Assembly (NCBI GenBank): GCA_026260175.1
Contig: JAKCWW010000329.1
Span: forward strand, 28,529-92,528
Source of the DNA: Reticulitermes lucifugus
Lineage: Eukaryota; Arthropoda; Insecta; Blattodea; Rhinotermitidae
Reading direction: 5' to 3'
DNA: 64,000 nucleotides
This document shows positions 24,402 through 37,193 of this stretch, piece after piece. The number at the start of each line of letters is the position of its first letter. Position 1 is the first letter of the stretch. The translations under genes and the position numbers were made by a program. The notes under the pieces were generated by a model. It had not been told where the DNA came from and did no database searches. It was given only the letters and a program-made list of their open reading frames with translations.

Positions 24402-27400
24402 TCACCACTTGATATTTAGTGCAGTAGTCATTTTCTCTACTGCATGATACTTGGTATGTAACATTGCTGAACATTTATCGCTATGAGATCCTCCTAGCCA
24501 GGTGCTGTATAACTCCTGGACTATGTGATTTTTTTCTGGCATATGTTTTTGTAGGGACTGATACAATGTCTCTAGCTTCATTGTCAATTCTCTGGGAGAG
24601 GAACCATCCTGCGGTCGCACTTGAGCACCTCCATTCAGGCAGCCTAGACATTAATTATAATTATAACAAGACATTAAATACGTAAGGAAAATTCTAAACT
24701 AAAATTATTATGAGAATTCGGGAGACTTCAAAGCTGTATTACTTGGTCAAAAATGTAACATGAAATAAAGCTGTACCACGAACGTTCATTGTCAGTGTGT
24801 GTGTTTGTTACTCTTACCATTGTTCTACTTGTGTACTGCAACCTCAACAAATTTGCTGACATCTCATTATTTAATAGAAGTGTCATAGAGCTGAACGCAT
24901 GAAACTCTGAAGGAAGAAGAATACCTGATGGGCAAGCCATGACTTCAACATAATGGTAATTGCTTTTCCCTCGTTTCATCTTCTGAACCAAGTTCTGGAT
25001 ATTTCGGAAACCATTGGCAATTGCAAATTGTAGCAGTACCTTCCCATTTTCTTCCAGTATTACCTCACGAAAGTCAGGGTTCCTGAAAATGTTCAGTTGT
25101 TGAGTTTAACCATACATGTAGTCATGTGACTTTCAACCTCAATTATCCAGACCTGCTCTGAGGTCATGGGTATGAACACCTAATGTAGAGGTCATGTTCC
25201 TCTGAGTGTTTCAGCTTCAAGCTACATGACAGATTTCAACAACATTTGGTATGAAGGGTCTTAACTAAAGTTGTCATGGATGATTAATTTTGATTCATAT
25301 GAGTCCAGCATAACTCCTACTTTACAAAAGCTAACTAACTAACTAACTAACTCCATGGAGCAGAGTCCTTCTTGAGAAGCTAACAGGTCCTCAGCTAGTT
25401 AAGAAATTCCCTGCATTTTATGGAACCCGAAGGTTCATTACCGCATCCACAAGAGCCCGCCACCTGTTCCTATCCTGAGCACTTTACAAAAGCTACAATC
25501 ATCAATTGGATAGACAGTGGCTTAGTGTCCAAAAATTACGTGTATGACACAAACCGAAGATCCGAGTATTTGCTCTCTGAATATCTGAATTTTTACATGT
25601 GATGTTAATTTACTGGGCACAATAAACAATACAAATAAAAATACAGAAGCTGGTTATGCCATGTATGATCAATGATTACTGAAAACTTAGAGAAAGTTTG
25701 ATTTGAGCTTCATTTAATTAAGGTGATACAACTTAAAAATCACAGAACACAACCCAAAGTCTGCAAGAACAAATCCAACGACAACAGCAATAAATGGCTA
25801 CCAAACTAAACAATTATTCAAGACGTACCTAAGCGATTTATACTGAAGCTCTGGGTGACTGTTCCCAAACAGTTCTTTAGCAGCATGAAGAAAAATGAGG
25901 TCCGCATATCCACCAGAGCCTGATCCCTGGTGTGACACCAGTGTTAGACCAGATGGTTGTGTCTTGCTCCAGGGAAAGTCAAGTGGTACTGAATCCATCA
26001 TAGCTAGGCTGTGACCTTCAGACTGTAGAAGTTGTTCCAGTTCGACTGGTACAAGAACCACAGCCCACGTATGTATAAACAGAGTTGAAACAGCAGCGAG
26101 GTATAAAACTTAAAGACTGATATTTTACCAAAAAGCTCAGAATAATTCATTCAACTTATCTCTTTCACAGCAGACACCCAACGACTGTACAAACCAACTT
26201 CAGGTACCCTAACACTGCCTGACAGATTTCTGTCTTATTTCAAGAGGATATCCAATTCATGTGTCATGCTTCGCATACTGTTTCATTATGTTTTCAGTAA
26301 GTCAGCTAATACAGCAGTAAGATCAGTATTTATCCTGTCATTTAACTGGAGAACTGAGGAAAACCATGGCAAACTGTCTCTGGGCCGAGATTTGAACTCA
26401 GGACCTCTCACAATACAAGGACTAGTTCTGATTGCCACCAATACATACATAAACTTAGCATCTATAACAGCAATCTTACTACCACAGGTGGCAATTTTTT
26501 TAGTAAACTCCTAGCATCCATAAAACATATTTGGGAAAACTAACTATGAAAGAAAACTATAATATTACTACTACTGATAAATTTCTGAATGATGATTCTA
26601 CTCATATTTGTACCTGACGACCTGGTACATACTACACATACTGCGTTTCTGCTGTTTCCTTACATTATACGTACTTGTATTTACTACTGTTCTTGGTCTC
26701 TTGTTTTTATTTTGCTTTTTGTATATATTATTGCTTACATTCATTTCATGTTAGCTGCAGTTCTTACATCTTGATTCTTTACTAACCTTGATTTCAGGCT
26801 TCCGCCACAATGTTGATGAGATCTGCGCATAATATCCCAGAAGAGCGCAGATCTCATTGATTCTTTACAGTTTAGCTAAAGAAAAATATGCCATCATTTT
26901 ATGCATGGTTTCTTTTATTACAGCAATTCTTCTTTCTTAATTATGTTGAGATCATGTTCATATACCCTTATATAAAGTTTCTCTTTTTCTTTTCTTGTTT
27001 TAATTATAAGTGACAAGTTTATACCAGTTGATTCACAGTGACTACAAACAGTATCATCGTTGTATACACTTTTTCTTGCGGATTCGCAACAGCACCACAC
27101 CCCCCCGCCCCACATCCAAAATGCACATTCATATACAGAAAAAATATTGACCTTTGCACTTGACCATTATTTATTGTGCGAACATAATCTGTACAGCTGT
27201 ACAGCCATCGCCAAATTCTTTGTGAACCCACACAACATCACTCACAGTGCTTACAGGAGTTGGTGCCATTAGATCATGCTTCTGCTGATGTCAGCTTTTA
27301 TCTGCAATGATCCATGTTTCATACTGCTTTCATTTATCTGAGCTACAGCATATTTCTTCCTGCATAACTGCCCAATACAGCAGAGGTATTTTCACAAGAC

Positions 27401-30400
27401 AAAACACTGAGAAAATGGCCAATATTTGCAGTGGGTTGCTCTGTATATCAAATGCCAAACTTAAAATTCACTCACTTGCTGTGATGACACAATCCACATC
27501 TCGTGTTTGTAACTTCTGGTTGAAGAAGTCTTCACGGGATGCTTCTAGTTTCTTGTCATAACATGGCATCAGCGTAACATGATATACAGAGTCAGGCGTC
27601 TTCCCCAGCTGATGTGCCAAATGATACTTAACAAGAGATCCCATTATTTGTTGTGGTGACTTTATGGCTGATATATGTGGAAGAATTAAATTACCATGAG
27701 TTTTTTCTGCATAGCATACCCAACCTGTCAAAGCAACAAGAAAGGAACAGTATAATTCAAGGAAATGCATACATGTACATCCTAAATGTATTCTTTGTAA
27801 TTTTGTATACTGTATTGGCCTCCATGTTCATTCATTTTTTGCAGACAAAAAGCCATCATCACAAAGCTAATCACACTACTGACACAGTGCACAATGTGCA
27901 ATTATATTCCTTTGTCACTCTTTTTCACATATTCACCACATCAAAAGTAAAAATGTTTTATGGAGTGAAAATTCACACTATGATCTTCTGGGTTATGATA
28001 CTGGATAATCTTGCAGGTAGGTATCAGCAATTCAGAGGATGATGCATCTCCTCCACCTTCAGGGTATAAGACAGATGGAGGAAGAATGTGTCTCTGAATA
28101 GGAAAATTTAGAGATTTCTAAGTAATCTACATTTATTATTAGAAATTTTCTGCATGTGGACTTGTTTTGGAAAGAAACTGATGAAGTCTAATGAGTCTTA
28201 CGTAAAACATGCATATGTTTGGTCCAATTCAAACTGAAATTCAATTCACTTCATAATTTTTGGTGTGACACCCTAGTTCATTAGTTTAAGAAATGAAATA
28301 TTTGAAGAGGAAGACACACACGACCAATTCAGTTACATTTTGTTTAATGAACACATAGTAACTGAATTACTGGGTGTTGTTCTTGAGTTAGCAAACCTGA
28401 AAAGTGTATTCAGGTGGTACCCAAACCGACTGTTCACCATTCTTTTCACTCTCCCAGTGACCGCTTCTTATCACATCTATTCCACTTCATCATGCACAAC
28501 CATGTCATGTTAGATTTGAAATTAATCCACCAACAGGTAACAAAATCTCAAGTATTATATTCAAGAGCTGAAAATTATGTGAACCCTACTTACAAACGAA
28601 AACTTTATTTACCTTCCCCAAACCTTCAAATGAACATTATCATAATCTTTTATATCCTCAATAATGAACAATTTATTAATATTTGAATGCAGCGTGTAAC
28701 ACAATGTATCACACGGAACTAATGGCACCAGAGCTCTTCTCGAGATGCTAACAGTTACTCAGCTATTCAAAAAATATCCTGCATTTTACAGAACTGACTT
28801 GTCACTACCATATTCACAAGAACCTATCTATGGTCCCTACCCTGAACCAATAAATCCATCCAAGTCTAAGACCCTGTGCAATTTCTTGTAACATGCAGCC
28901 TTTTAAACTAGTCAGATGATATTAGCCCCCCAAAAATCCCACCTGGAGGACCACCTCTTGTCTGCTATCCACAGCTTGTTATCAGAAACATTCGCAGCTT
29001 TGCTCCATATCTGCATGCTGCTTTCTCCAGCCACAACGTGCACATGCACCATGCTGTGGTGACAACACTTAACATGGTCTGCACATTAAACCATCCACAA
29101 TGCAATGTCAAAATTTAAACTGCATTGTTTTTCAAGTGCCACTGTATGTTTCAGTGGGTCACCAACATATCTTCAGAAAAGTGGGTTGCCTGGCCACAGA
29201 CACGGCAAAATTCTGTTCTATTGCACTGCCCTTTGAAGAAGGTTGAGAAATGCAATCATAATATAAATCACTGTCTCATACCTGGGCATGAAGATGCCAA
29301 CATTGGCAATGAGTTACTTTTATTTTCACCTTCTACAGCAGCTCTGTATCGTTCTACAAACTCCCGCTGACTTTCAAGAAGTGCAAAATCATCAGCAACT
29401 GTCATATCTAGTACTAAGTCAGCACCCAGCATCCTAAAATAGCCTATGTACAAAATAAAAAAATTTTAATCATACTCTGTGACAATAGCAAAAATAATAC
29501 ATGATTCTTATAATAAAGTTTTACATCCGTAATAATGTGGAGATGAGGAATAACAAGGTAATTATTCCTTTATAACCTGAATGAATATGTTCCGTTCCAT
29601 TATACCCTAAAATAATAAAATTTACAGCATTATTCAAACTGGCCAAGATTCACACTTCTATCAGAACTTATTAAGTTTTCTCAATATATGAGTTCATTAT
29701 TACAGGGAGTTTCACACACAACTTATGTTATTTCCATACCTTATCTGATCTGTTTTCAAAGCTTTCATCTCGTATGTGTAATGTCAAATATTCAGCATAG
29801 GAAGGTAATATGGTGTACTCCAAACGGGAGTACATAAAATTCACAGTCCATGCAGATTACTTGCAGACTCTGTATAAAATATGATGTAAGAGTTTATGGT
29901 GTACAGTTCTTCAAAAGTCAATTTGTGGCCTTAACAGGACTTTATCATGGATTAATACGGCAGAAAATCAGAACCACCTAACAACTTTTAGTGAGTCTTC
30001 AATATAAAATGTTTGCAAAAACTGTCCAGTGTTAGACACAGGCATGAAAGGACAGATTTAATCTTCAAGAATTTCCAATATAAATTTCATTAGACTCAGT
30101 CCAAATGCCTCAACTTACAACACAGCAAAAACTCTTCTGTTTAATTATCTTGAAAACTGACACAAAAAAAATATGGAGCATAAAATATTGTGGTATGCAA
30201 GAACATCCTCCATTTTGAAGACTTCCATCTTCTTGCATATCAATATGTAGACCAGGTGTGCACAAATCCCAGGCACCAGGTCACCATGGCACCTTATATT
30301 TGTGTCCTAAGCATGGAACTTGCTTCATATCACCCTTCTGGAACCTAGAATTTTGAAGTGGATCCTAGATTTTTGGAACATTTGTGCACCCCTGGTGTAG

Positions 30401-33400
30401 ATTGGTATATGTAAATACCATAATTTTGCGGGGGCCTGATACCTTCATCGTTAGAGTTGCGAGTAACACATCTTAAATGAACAAAATAAACATACCTGCT
30501 AATTTAAGTGCTGTTTCATCTGGTGAAAGATTATACCTTACTGCTAAAGACAGAATAGGCTGAAGTGATAATGACACTACTATTAATTTTGCCATATCTG
30601 ATTTTCCATCCTGAAATCAACATGGATATCATTACACAATATACCATTCAGTTATTGCGCGTCTTCCTCTCATGCAGCAAATTGTGTCAAAACAGAAGTA
30701 CCTCTTCTCTATCCAGAGTATGGTTCACTCTTCATCAACATCACAATAGTAGGTAAAACTTTAAACAAGCAACAACATTCAAGTTAACAAATTAAAGTAT
30801 ACTCACATATGGAAGTGACAATTCACATCATATCCAAAACCCCTACCAAAATCCTTGCACACTGCTTCAAAAGCCATGGCTACCATACATATTAACAACA
30901 GAAGGGAGTAAATTCATATCTTTGGGTACTCTCCGTTAGGTCCACAGTAGGGAACAGGGAAGTTACATGATTATATACATATATTACTTATTTATTGGCC
31001 TAAATATAAAACAAATGCACACTGCCCATCAGTCCATAACCAATTACATAATACTATTTAAAAGATGATTCTCCATTCAGCCCTAACATCCACACGTGCC
31101 CTGATATTCCACAAGACAAATTAAACAAACCTGTCACCAATGATTCCCATTTGTTAGGCTCATAAGATAAAACAGTATTGGGCTCAGTCAGCCTATCTTC
31201 TTTTACAGTGTGCTGGTACTATAAAAACTGTAATGAGACTCAAACCTATAAAGAGCCCTTACAGTAAGAACAACAATCACTCATAACAGTTAATTATCTA
31301 AAACAGTGAAACTTTATGGCACAGTAATCATGCATACCTGTCACAGAATTTGTTGTTTATTTACAGTTACTATACCTATCATCAATCTCCCTCAACTTCA
31401 CTAAGTTTGGACACAATCAACTTTAACGTTATTTGGATAAAACACATTCCAGCACAACCCCTCATATTTTAATTTGGACACAAACTATTATAAGTGAATG
31501 CAACTAGTCACAATGACAGTAAGAATAGAATAAGACAGGCAAAGTATGTATAACATAATATTAAGGCACGTTTGCCTTAATATTATGTTATATGTAAGTT
31601 ATTGAACATACACTGTGTGTTTTGATTTTCTCTGCATCTCCTGTCTGAATCGTTTCGCATTCTAAGAAGAACTGAGAGAGATATTATCATAAATGTACAT
31701 AGGTCTTCATGTAAAATACCTGTCATTCTTGTCAGATTTTAATCAAACTTGAATTCTCTCCACAGATTTTTGAAAAATAATCAAACATCACATTTCATGA
31801 AAATTCATCCAGTGGGAGCAGAGTTATTCCATGCAGACAGACAGAGAGACAAACAGACAGACACGATGAAGCTAACAGTCATTTTTCACAATTTTGCGAA
31901 TGTGTCTAAAAAGGATGCAATGGTACAAATTCATACATTATGGCATGGTACAAACTGCATCAGCCATATTTAGTCTGTCTCCAAACTTTGTTTTTGTCAC
32001 TGTAAGGGGTTAATTATCTTCTAACTTCAATTTCATTTACTTTCAAACACTGAAGAAAGACAAATGCAATACACTGGCAAAAACTGTTGACAGACTCTGC
32101 ATACACACAATGCATGTCGAGAACAATGCCAACACCTACAGTGAACCAGACACTTAAAAGAATGCGAAGTACATACAGATTATCCACCACAGTACACATT
32201 TCAGGAAAACCAAATTCTTTCTTACCACATATAAAACAATGAAAACAATGTCCACTTCATTCAGCCATGTTCACAGAATAACTGCTGCATTACATGCCCA
32301 GAAATTAATGCATGATACGGATATGAGCACAGATAAAACCCACTGCTTCAGTTCAGCACCATCATTTAAAGTTATGGTCTACTGAAATATGCCACTGTGG
32401 AGTAGTTCCAATTTTCTTCCAAACTGTTGATACCCATATAAAATACCACATCATGTAGCATCCCAGAAGACTGTACACTTGATACTCACAACTGTGAGAA
32501 CTTCAAATCTCACCAAAGTTTAACTTAGATCTTACCTGAACAAGCTGCTTCTTTTCTTGAAAAACGTGAATCATTTGCTCTTGGCTCTGCTGAGTAATAA
32601 GCACACTCTCAGCTGATGTAATACAGCCACTGCAGGCCAAGCAGTCAGAGAGAGAAATCTCCACTTTCTTGAGTTTCTGTACCCCACCATCCTATGTTCG
32701 ACAAAACAGTGTCACAGTTCACATTAAAAAGCTGACCATGACAATATTCTTCACATAATAAACTACACAATAGTGAGTGTCTTCGAAGTTCAACATGTCA
32801 ACGGTTTCTTTTAACCTTATTTATTGAATGTAATAAAGATGATGATGATGATGATGATGACAGTACAGACATTAATACACAACTGCGCATCCTTATCATG
32901 TCTGACATTTAATTCCAATCAACTTCACCTCTTTCGTCCATGCTATGCTTCTTAAACCTATTCAAACATATTCAAGAAAGAAGTGGACTTAACACTATAA
33001 ATTAGAAATTTGAATCAACTATAGGTGTATTAAAACATGTCCACTATTTCGCGTATTACAAAGTCTAAGGAATACTGTCTTTCAACCATGGTATATCTGA
33101 ACTGCTGAGATTACTGACGAGGTTAGGTTAAACATTTTTATCCTGTAGCACGGTTGGAACACAGGCAAAGTAGGCCCACTGCAAAATCTTTAAAATGTAT
33201 TACGGTAAAGAGCTCAAGTAAAATCTTTCTAATTTTTCTTTACGTTAAAGAAACACAACCATACCTCTTGAACCTGAATGTAAGAGCCGTCATCTTGTAT
33301 TTTAATTTTTGCTCCAGTGCTACTCTCTATTTTATCAATCTTCACAGGTTTGATGCATTCCTGTAATTAAAAATTTTCCGTCAGGTTAAAGATGCCCAAA

Positions 33401-33501
33401 ATTGATTTTCAGTCGAAATCACAGCTAAGCTTTACCTGAGACGGCGCAATGAAGTCATCCAAATCCGTCAGCTGTAGAACACCACTAAAACGAGACGCCA
33501 T
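24402..33501 (-). CDS. CIAO3: Cytosolic iron-sulfur assembly component 3 (NARFL/IOP1), complete, 9 exons
   Basis: Fe-hydrogenase-like protein of the cytosolic Fe-S assembly targeting complex; it links the CFD1/NBP35 scaffold to CIAO1-CIAO2-MMS19. Exons in transcript order: 33501-33436, 33360-33265, 32691-32536, 30610-30496, 29443-29282, 27724-27476, 26045-25829, 25082-24925, 24643-24402. All phases agree, giving 486 residues (human 476). The N-terminus is [22 protein letters not shown]. The N-terminal 4Fe-4S ligands are C24 and C71/C74/C77 (CLACSGC), at the same positions as in human. The C-terminal cluster ligands are C197 (CPGW), C253 (MPCYDKK), C404 and C408 (ACPSGCLNGG). The C-terminus ends ALNIKW, the family's Trp end that binds the targeting complex. 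Introns hold a hAT MITE, jockey-type scraps and foldback repeats. No key residue is missing. Confidence 0.97.
25326..25490 (-). mobile_element. Non-LTR retrotransposon 3' end scrap
   Basis: In CIAO3 intron 7. It has CTCCATGGAGCAGAGTCCTT, then GGTCCTCAGCTAGTTAAG, matching the 49480-49810 fragment. The (CTAA)n run at 25330-25351 is probably its 3' simple-repeat tail. Confidence 0.6.
26310..26450 (-). repeat. tRNA-derived SINE, family 4, fragment
   Basis: On the minus strand, box B-like GAGTTCAAATCTC is followed by GGCCCAGAGACAGTTTGCC and TTTTCCTCAGTTCTCCAG. It lies in CIAO3 intron 6. Confidence 0.5.
27960..28110. repeat. Foldback repeat (family F), degenerate
   Basis: It has TGATCTTCTGGGTTATGATA, then GGTAGGTATCAGCAATTC, then CTCCACCTTCAGGGT. 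One arm is visible. It lies in CIAO3 intron 5. Confidence 0.6.
28715..28850 (-). mobile_element. Non-LTR retrotransposon 3' end scrap
   Basis: In CIAO3 intron 5. Degraded copy of the same 3' end as 25326 and 49480 (AGCTCTTCTCGAGATGCTAAC, then CCTGCATTTTACAGAA). Confidence 0.5.
30253..30394. mobile_element. hAT-type MITE (CAGGTGTGCACAAAT ends)
   Basis: 142 bp. The left end is CAGGTGTGCACAAAT. The right end, reverse-complemented, is CAGGGGTGCACAAAT. Flanking 8-mers are ATGTAGAC (30245-30252) and GTGTAGAT (30395-30402), 6 of 8 matching. It lies in CIAO3 intron 4. Confidence 0.75.
31549..31592. repeat. Perfect 20-bp inverted repeat
   Basis: The arms are TATAACATAATATTAAGGCA and its exact complement, separated by CGTT. 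It lies in CIAO3 intron 3, 3' of no obvious element. Confidence 0.85.
31745..31975 (+). repeat. Dispersed repeat with CCAGTGGGAGC / GACAGACAGAC motif
   Basis: TTTCATGAAAATTCATCCAG, then TGGGAGCAGAG, then (GACA)n and AATGCAA-like tail. It is closely similar to 52540-52690. It lies in CIAO3 intron 3. Confidence 0.65.
32837..32862. repeat. (GAT)n microsatellite
   Basis: A trinucleotide run in CIAO3 intron 2. Confidence 0.85.
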
Positions 33502-33604
33502 AACAATGTTGATGACACAGCCTAGCGCATGCTAGAATTATAGCAAAATACGATATTAAATTGAAAGCAACATGGAACATTGTAAAAAACAACGGTAGGA
33601 AATG

Positions 33605-35115
33605 TGCATTCAACCGCACAGATGCCCTCCTTTCTTATAAACAGTAAAAAATTAATGGATCCCGAAAACGTGGCTGCTGTTTTTAAAAATTTCTTTCTAA
33701 CAGTTACTGAAATTTTAAATTTACATCAAGTGGGGAAAGAAGATGCTATATAGTTTTCAAAAGAACCCTTCCCTGACAATTTTCCTGGTCTTAAAATTAT
33801 TCTCACCACTGAAACTCAGATAAAAGTAAAATAACTTAACCTCAAATCAAAAAACTCATCAGGTTATGATGAAATAACAGGCAAAATTATGAAAACATCC
33901 ATATCTAAAATTAGTCGCCCATAAAGGTGTATCTGTAATCACTCACTATACACAGGTGTTTTCCCTGATTGTATAAGAACCAACACTGGCAAACCACTGT
34001 AGAAAAAGGAAGACAAAACTTACATGACAACTTACATTCCTATTGTACTATTAACGATGTTCGGTACAAAACTTGAATGTGTAATAGGTTAAGGCAACAT
34101 TTACATGCTAATAACATTTGGTTCCAGAACAATTTGGCTTCAGGAAAGGGCTATCTACAAACAATGCTGCCTGCAAGCTAAAAGATATTGTATTCAAATC
34201 TTGTAACCAAAGAAGGCATGCTGGAGAAGTTTTATGTGAGTCGGTCAAGGCTTGTGACTATAAATTACAAAATCTTGCTAGGTAAATTACATTTTTATGG
34301 CATTCGAGGAAGGTGCAAATTGGTTTGGATCCTATCCAACAGTAAACAAAATGTTGAAATAAAATCATGTAATGGTTTTTGAATTTTTTCTCAGAATGGG
34401 GAACAATAAAACACGGAGCTCCCAAAGGGTCAATTCTAGAATCCTTACTTTTCATCTCACACATAAATGACCTCATGCAGGAAAACATACCCTATTAGAA
34501 ATCATAATATTTACATGTGGCATTTGTGTCATGACTTCTATTCAAATATTGAAGATTTCTCTTCAGCATCAAAATTTGTCCTAGCTCCCACAAGTAAATG
34601 GTTACTGCCAATTACTTGTCTGTGAATCTAGATTGAAGAAATATAATAAAATGTATTACAATAATTCTCCTCAGTATCCACTAAAAGAGTCTGTAAATGC
34701 AAAATTACTTGGTTTACAAAGTGACAACTACCTGAAATTTGTTAGAATTTTGGTTGGTGCAAAACCTAGAAATTCATGTAGAGGTCTGTTGAAGAGATTA
34801 GCGATTTTGCCTGATCCATGTGAATACATATTTTCCTTAATGAGATTCATTGTAAATAACCAAGAAAAAAAAAAATTCAGCTGTACATGGTTTTAATATA
34901 AGGAACCAAGACCATCTTCATAGACCAACTACCAAACTGCTGTGTTAATCAGAAAAAATATGTAACATGCTGGCACCAAAATATACAACATCTTACCACA
35001 CAGACTCATTATTGATGAAGCTGATTTTAAAGCAGCATTAAGAAGATACTGAAATACACAATCCTTGAATTCTCTTGATGAAGTTCTGATGTTTAACAAT
35101 GACCCATAATCCTAT
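33605..35115 (+). mobile_element. Degenerate jockey-type non-LTR retrotransposon
   Basis: Reverse-transcriptase pieces appear in the right order in shifting frames. These are DPENVAAVFKNFF, KSSGYDEITGKIMKT-like, RPISLL-like remnants, GFRKGLSTN-like, KLHFYGIRGRCKLVW, PKGSILGS-like, NNSPQYPLKESVNAKLLGL, GAKPRNSCRGLLKRL and EYIFSLMRFIVNNQE. The end is DEVLMFNNDP then a stop at about 35109. Many stops and small deletions show it is dead. It lies 100 bp upstream of the CIAO3 start. Confidence 0.85.
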
Positions 35116-35210
35116 TACCAGCTGTATATATTCTTGTACTCTGTATTTTGTATTTGTGTAACATATTTCACATCACTGCTTTCTCTAAATTTTGGATATA
35201 TGGAATACAT

Positions 35211-35212
<2 letters not shown>

Positions 35213-35254
<42 letters not shown>

Positions 35255-35258
35255 CGCA
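35213..35258. repeat. (TG)n microsatellite with CG variants
   Basis: A TG run of about 36 bp ends in GCGCGCGTGCGC. It follows the 3' end of the jockey-type element. Confidence 0.85.
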
Positions 35259-35427
35259 TAGATTTATATGTACATATGTATGTATATGTATGTATTTACA
35301 TATGCATGTATATTTTAGTGTCAGACCTGGTGATGCACTTGAATAGACACCAGGCTTTAAAGGCGTAAAGAACACGCAATGTGAATTACTGAAAGAGCTT
35401 AAATTTTCAGGATTAATAACGGTCTTT

Positions 35428-35712
35428 GGCCGATCCCAGTGACCGTGCGGTCTAAAGCGTGGGTATACGGCCGCTTGCTTGCTGGGATTGCGGGTTCGAA
35501 TTCCGCCGGGGACATGGATGTCTGTCTCTTGTGACTGTTGTGTTGTCAGGTAGAGGTCTTTGCGACGTGCCGATCACCCATCCAGAGGAGTCCTACAGAG
35601 TGTGGTGTGTCTGAGTGTTATCGAGGAACCTCATAGACGGGGCCTAGACTCACTAGGGCTGTCGAGCCATGGAGAGAGAGGGAGAGAGAGAGATAGAGAG
35701 AGAGAGAAGAAA
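35428..35712 (+). repeat. tRNA-derived SINE, family 2
   Basis: The head GCCGATCCCAGTGACCGTGC leads to box B GGGTTCGAATTCC. The body ends in CTAGGGCTGTCGAGCCATGG and an (AG)n tail at 35671-35707. A second, reversed copy is at 38403-38733. Confidence 0.85.
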
Positions 35713-36544
35713 TAATGGCTTATACAAAATCATGGGCTTACTTTACACTTTATTTATTTATTTAATATTTTAATTTTCCCAGTATTTGTTTTTAGCCCCA
35801 GGCATCCATCAGTTCTCTTTATGGTGTAATAATTTATATGGCAATTCTCTAAGAAATCAGCCAGGTAGCAATCGCAAGATTTTACAGTCAATGCTGGCTT
35901 GAAAAATAATACGTGCTCCGCAAATCGGGAGGACTCGTAGAAGTCAAGACCCTTGGACTAAGTACACCTTAAGATGTCCCTGGCTATTCTTATCCTCACC
36001 CTCAAATTCACTTCCCATCGAAACGTATGTCCGCATTTCACTTTCTGTGACGACATACCGAATTGCATGCGGCATCCATATGCAATACAGTGTAGTGGAC
36101 GTAATAACCAGGTAATACTACTAATAATAATGTTCATAGTACATGACACACTAATTACGTCGTGTGCTTGACAATCGTGATGCAAACGTAAAAACTGGGT
36201 CACCCTGGTTTAATAGCAAACACTGAGTACTATCAGACCAAGACAATATCACGCTCCAAATTTTTTCTAACGAATGTCACACGTCAAACATCCGAGACAT
36301 CCCAAGCACAACTCACTAAAGTACAATATGCCTAGCTTTTGCTTAGATCAATGAATTCTAGACTAAGGACGCTGTTACATAAAAACTCTTTAAGAAGTAA
36401 GATTGGGAAGATAGTATTGACTTGATTCTGGAGAAGATTTGAACATGATAATTATGTGACACATTCTATATCCAATGGTTGTATGGCCTGTTGATTTAGA
36501 TCTGCTTGAAGATGAAATAAATTGAAATTGAAATTGTATGGCAG

Positions 36545-36860
36545 TGCGGAGATCCGGAATAGCTCAGTCAGTATAGTGACTACGCTAAGGGCTGATAGAC
36601 GCGAGGAATCGTGGTTTGATATCCGACCGGGGAAAGAGATTTATCTCTGCTCCATAGCGTCCAGTCCGGCTCCGGGGCCCACCCAGCCTTTATTCAACAG
36701 CTAGCGGGGTTCCTTTCCAGGGGGGGGGGTAAGGCTGCCGGGACGTAAAGCTGACCATTCACCTCCATCTACTGATAAAGTTAAGAAGGAATGGAACTAT
36801 ACCTCTATTCCCCCTATATGCCTTCATGGCGAGTATAAGGGAATATTTACCATTTTACAA
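36545..36860 (+). repeat. tRNA-derived SINE, family 1, near full length
   Basis: Box A-like TAGCTCAGTCAGTATAG and box B-like GGTTTGATATCC are followed by GGGGCCCACCCAGCC and the usual CCTTCATGGC 3' end. Confidence 0.88.
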
Positions 36861-36934
36861 TATTACGTCCAGTCTGCTTATCATTTCCAACTTCCTTGAT
36901 ATTCCACATTGTTGACACCGTGCATCTTCGTCAT

Positions 36935-37193
36935 ATTAATTTAAGTTTTTTAGACCAACTGATGCACCATTAAAACCACTTTTTATTGTAGCTTTATTAA
37001 AATTGTTAAAATTATACCCCTATACGTGTTTCGATCCTGGGATCATCGTCAGGGGGTAGCTTTAAAAAAAAAACCCTGACGATGATCCGAGGATCGAAAC
37101 ACGTGTAGGGGTATAATTTTAATAATTTTAATAAAGCTACAATAAAAAGTGGTTTTAATGGTGCATCAGTTGGTCTAAAAAATTTAATTTAAT
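36935..37193. repeat. Long near-perfect palindrome, 120-bp arms
   Basis: Left arm 36935-37054 and right arm 37074-37193 are nearly exact complements, separated by 19 bp rich in A. The inner ends read ...GATCATCGTCAGGG and CCCTGACGATGATC... . Each arm carries GGATCGAAACACGT next to the centre. Confidence 0.93.

Noticed and set aside
25326-25351. (CTAA)n run as a CRISPR-like or telomeric repeat
   Set aside because: Too short and simple; best explained as a non-LTR retrotransposon tail.
27653-28042. 129-codon plus-strand ORF overlapping CIAO3 exon 6
   Set aside because: It is antisense to a certain exon and then runs into a foldback repeat.
35115-35375. ORFs across the (TG)n repeat
   Set aside because: They arise from simple-sequence translation (VCVC / THTH), not coding.
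35482-35500. A functional tRNA gene suggested by box B GGTTCGAATTCC
   Set aside because: The tRNA fold is incomplete, the head continues into a SINE body, and a second reversed copy exists at 38403.
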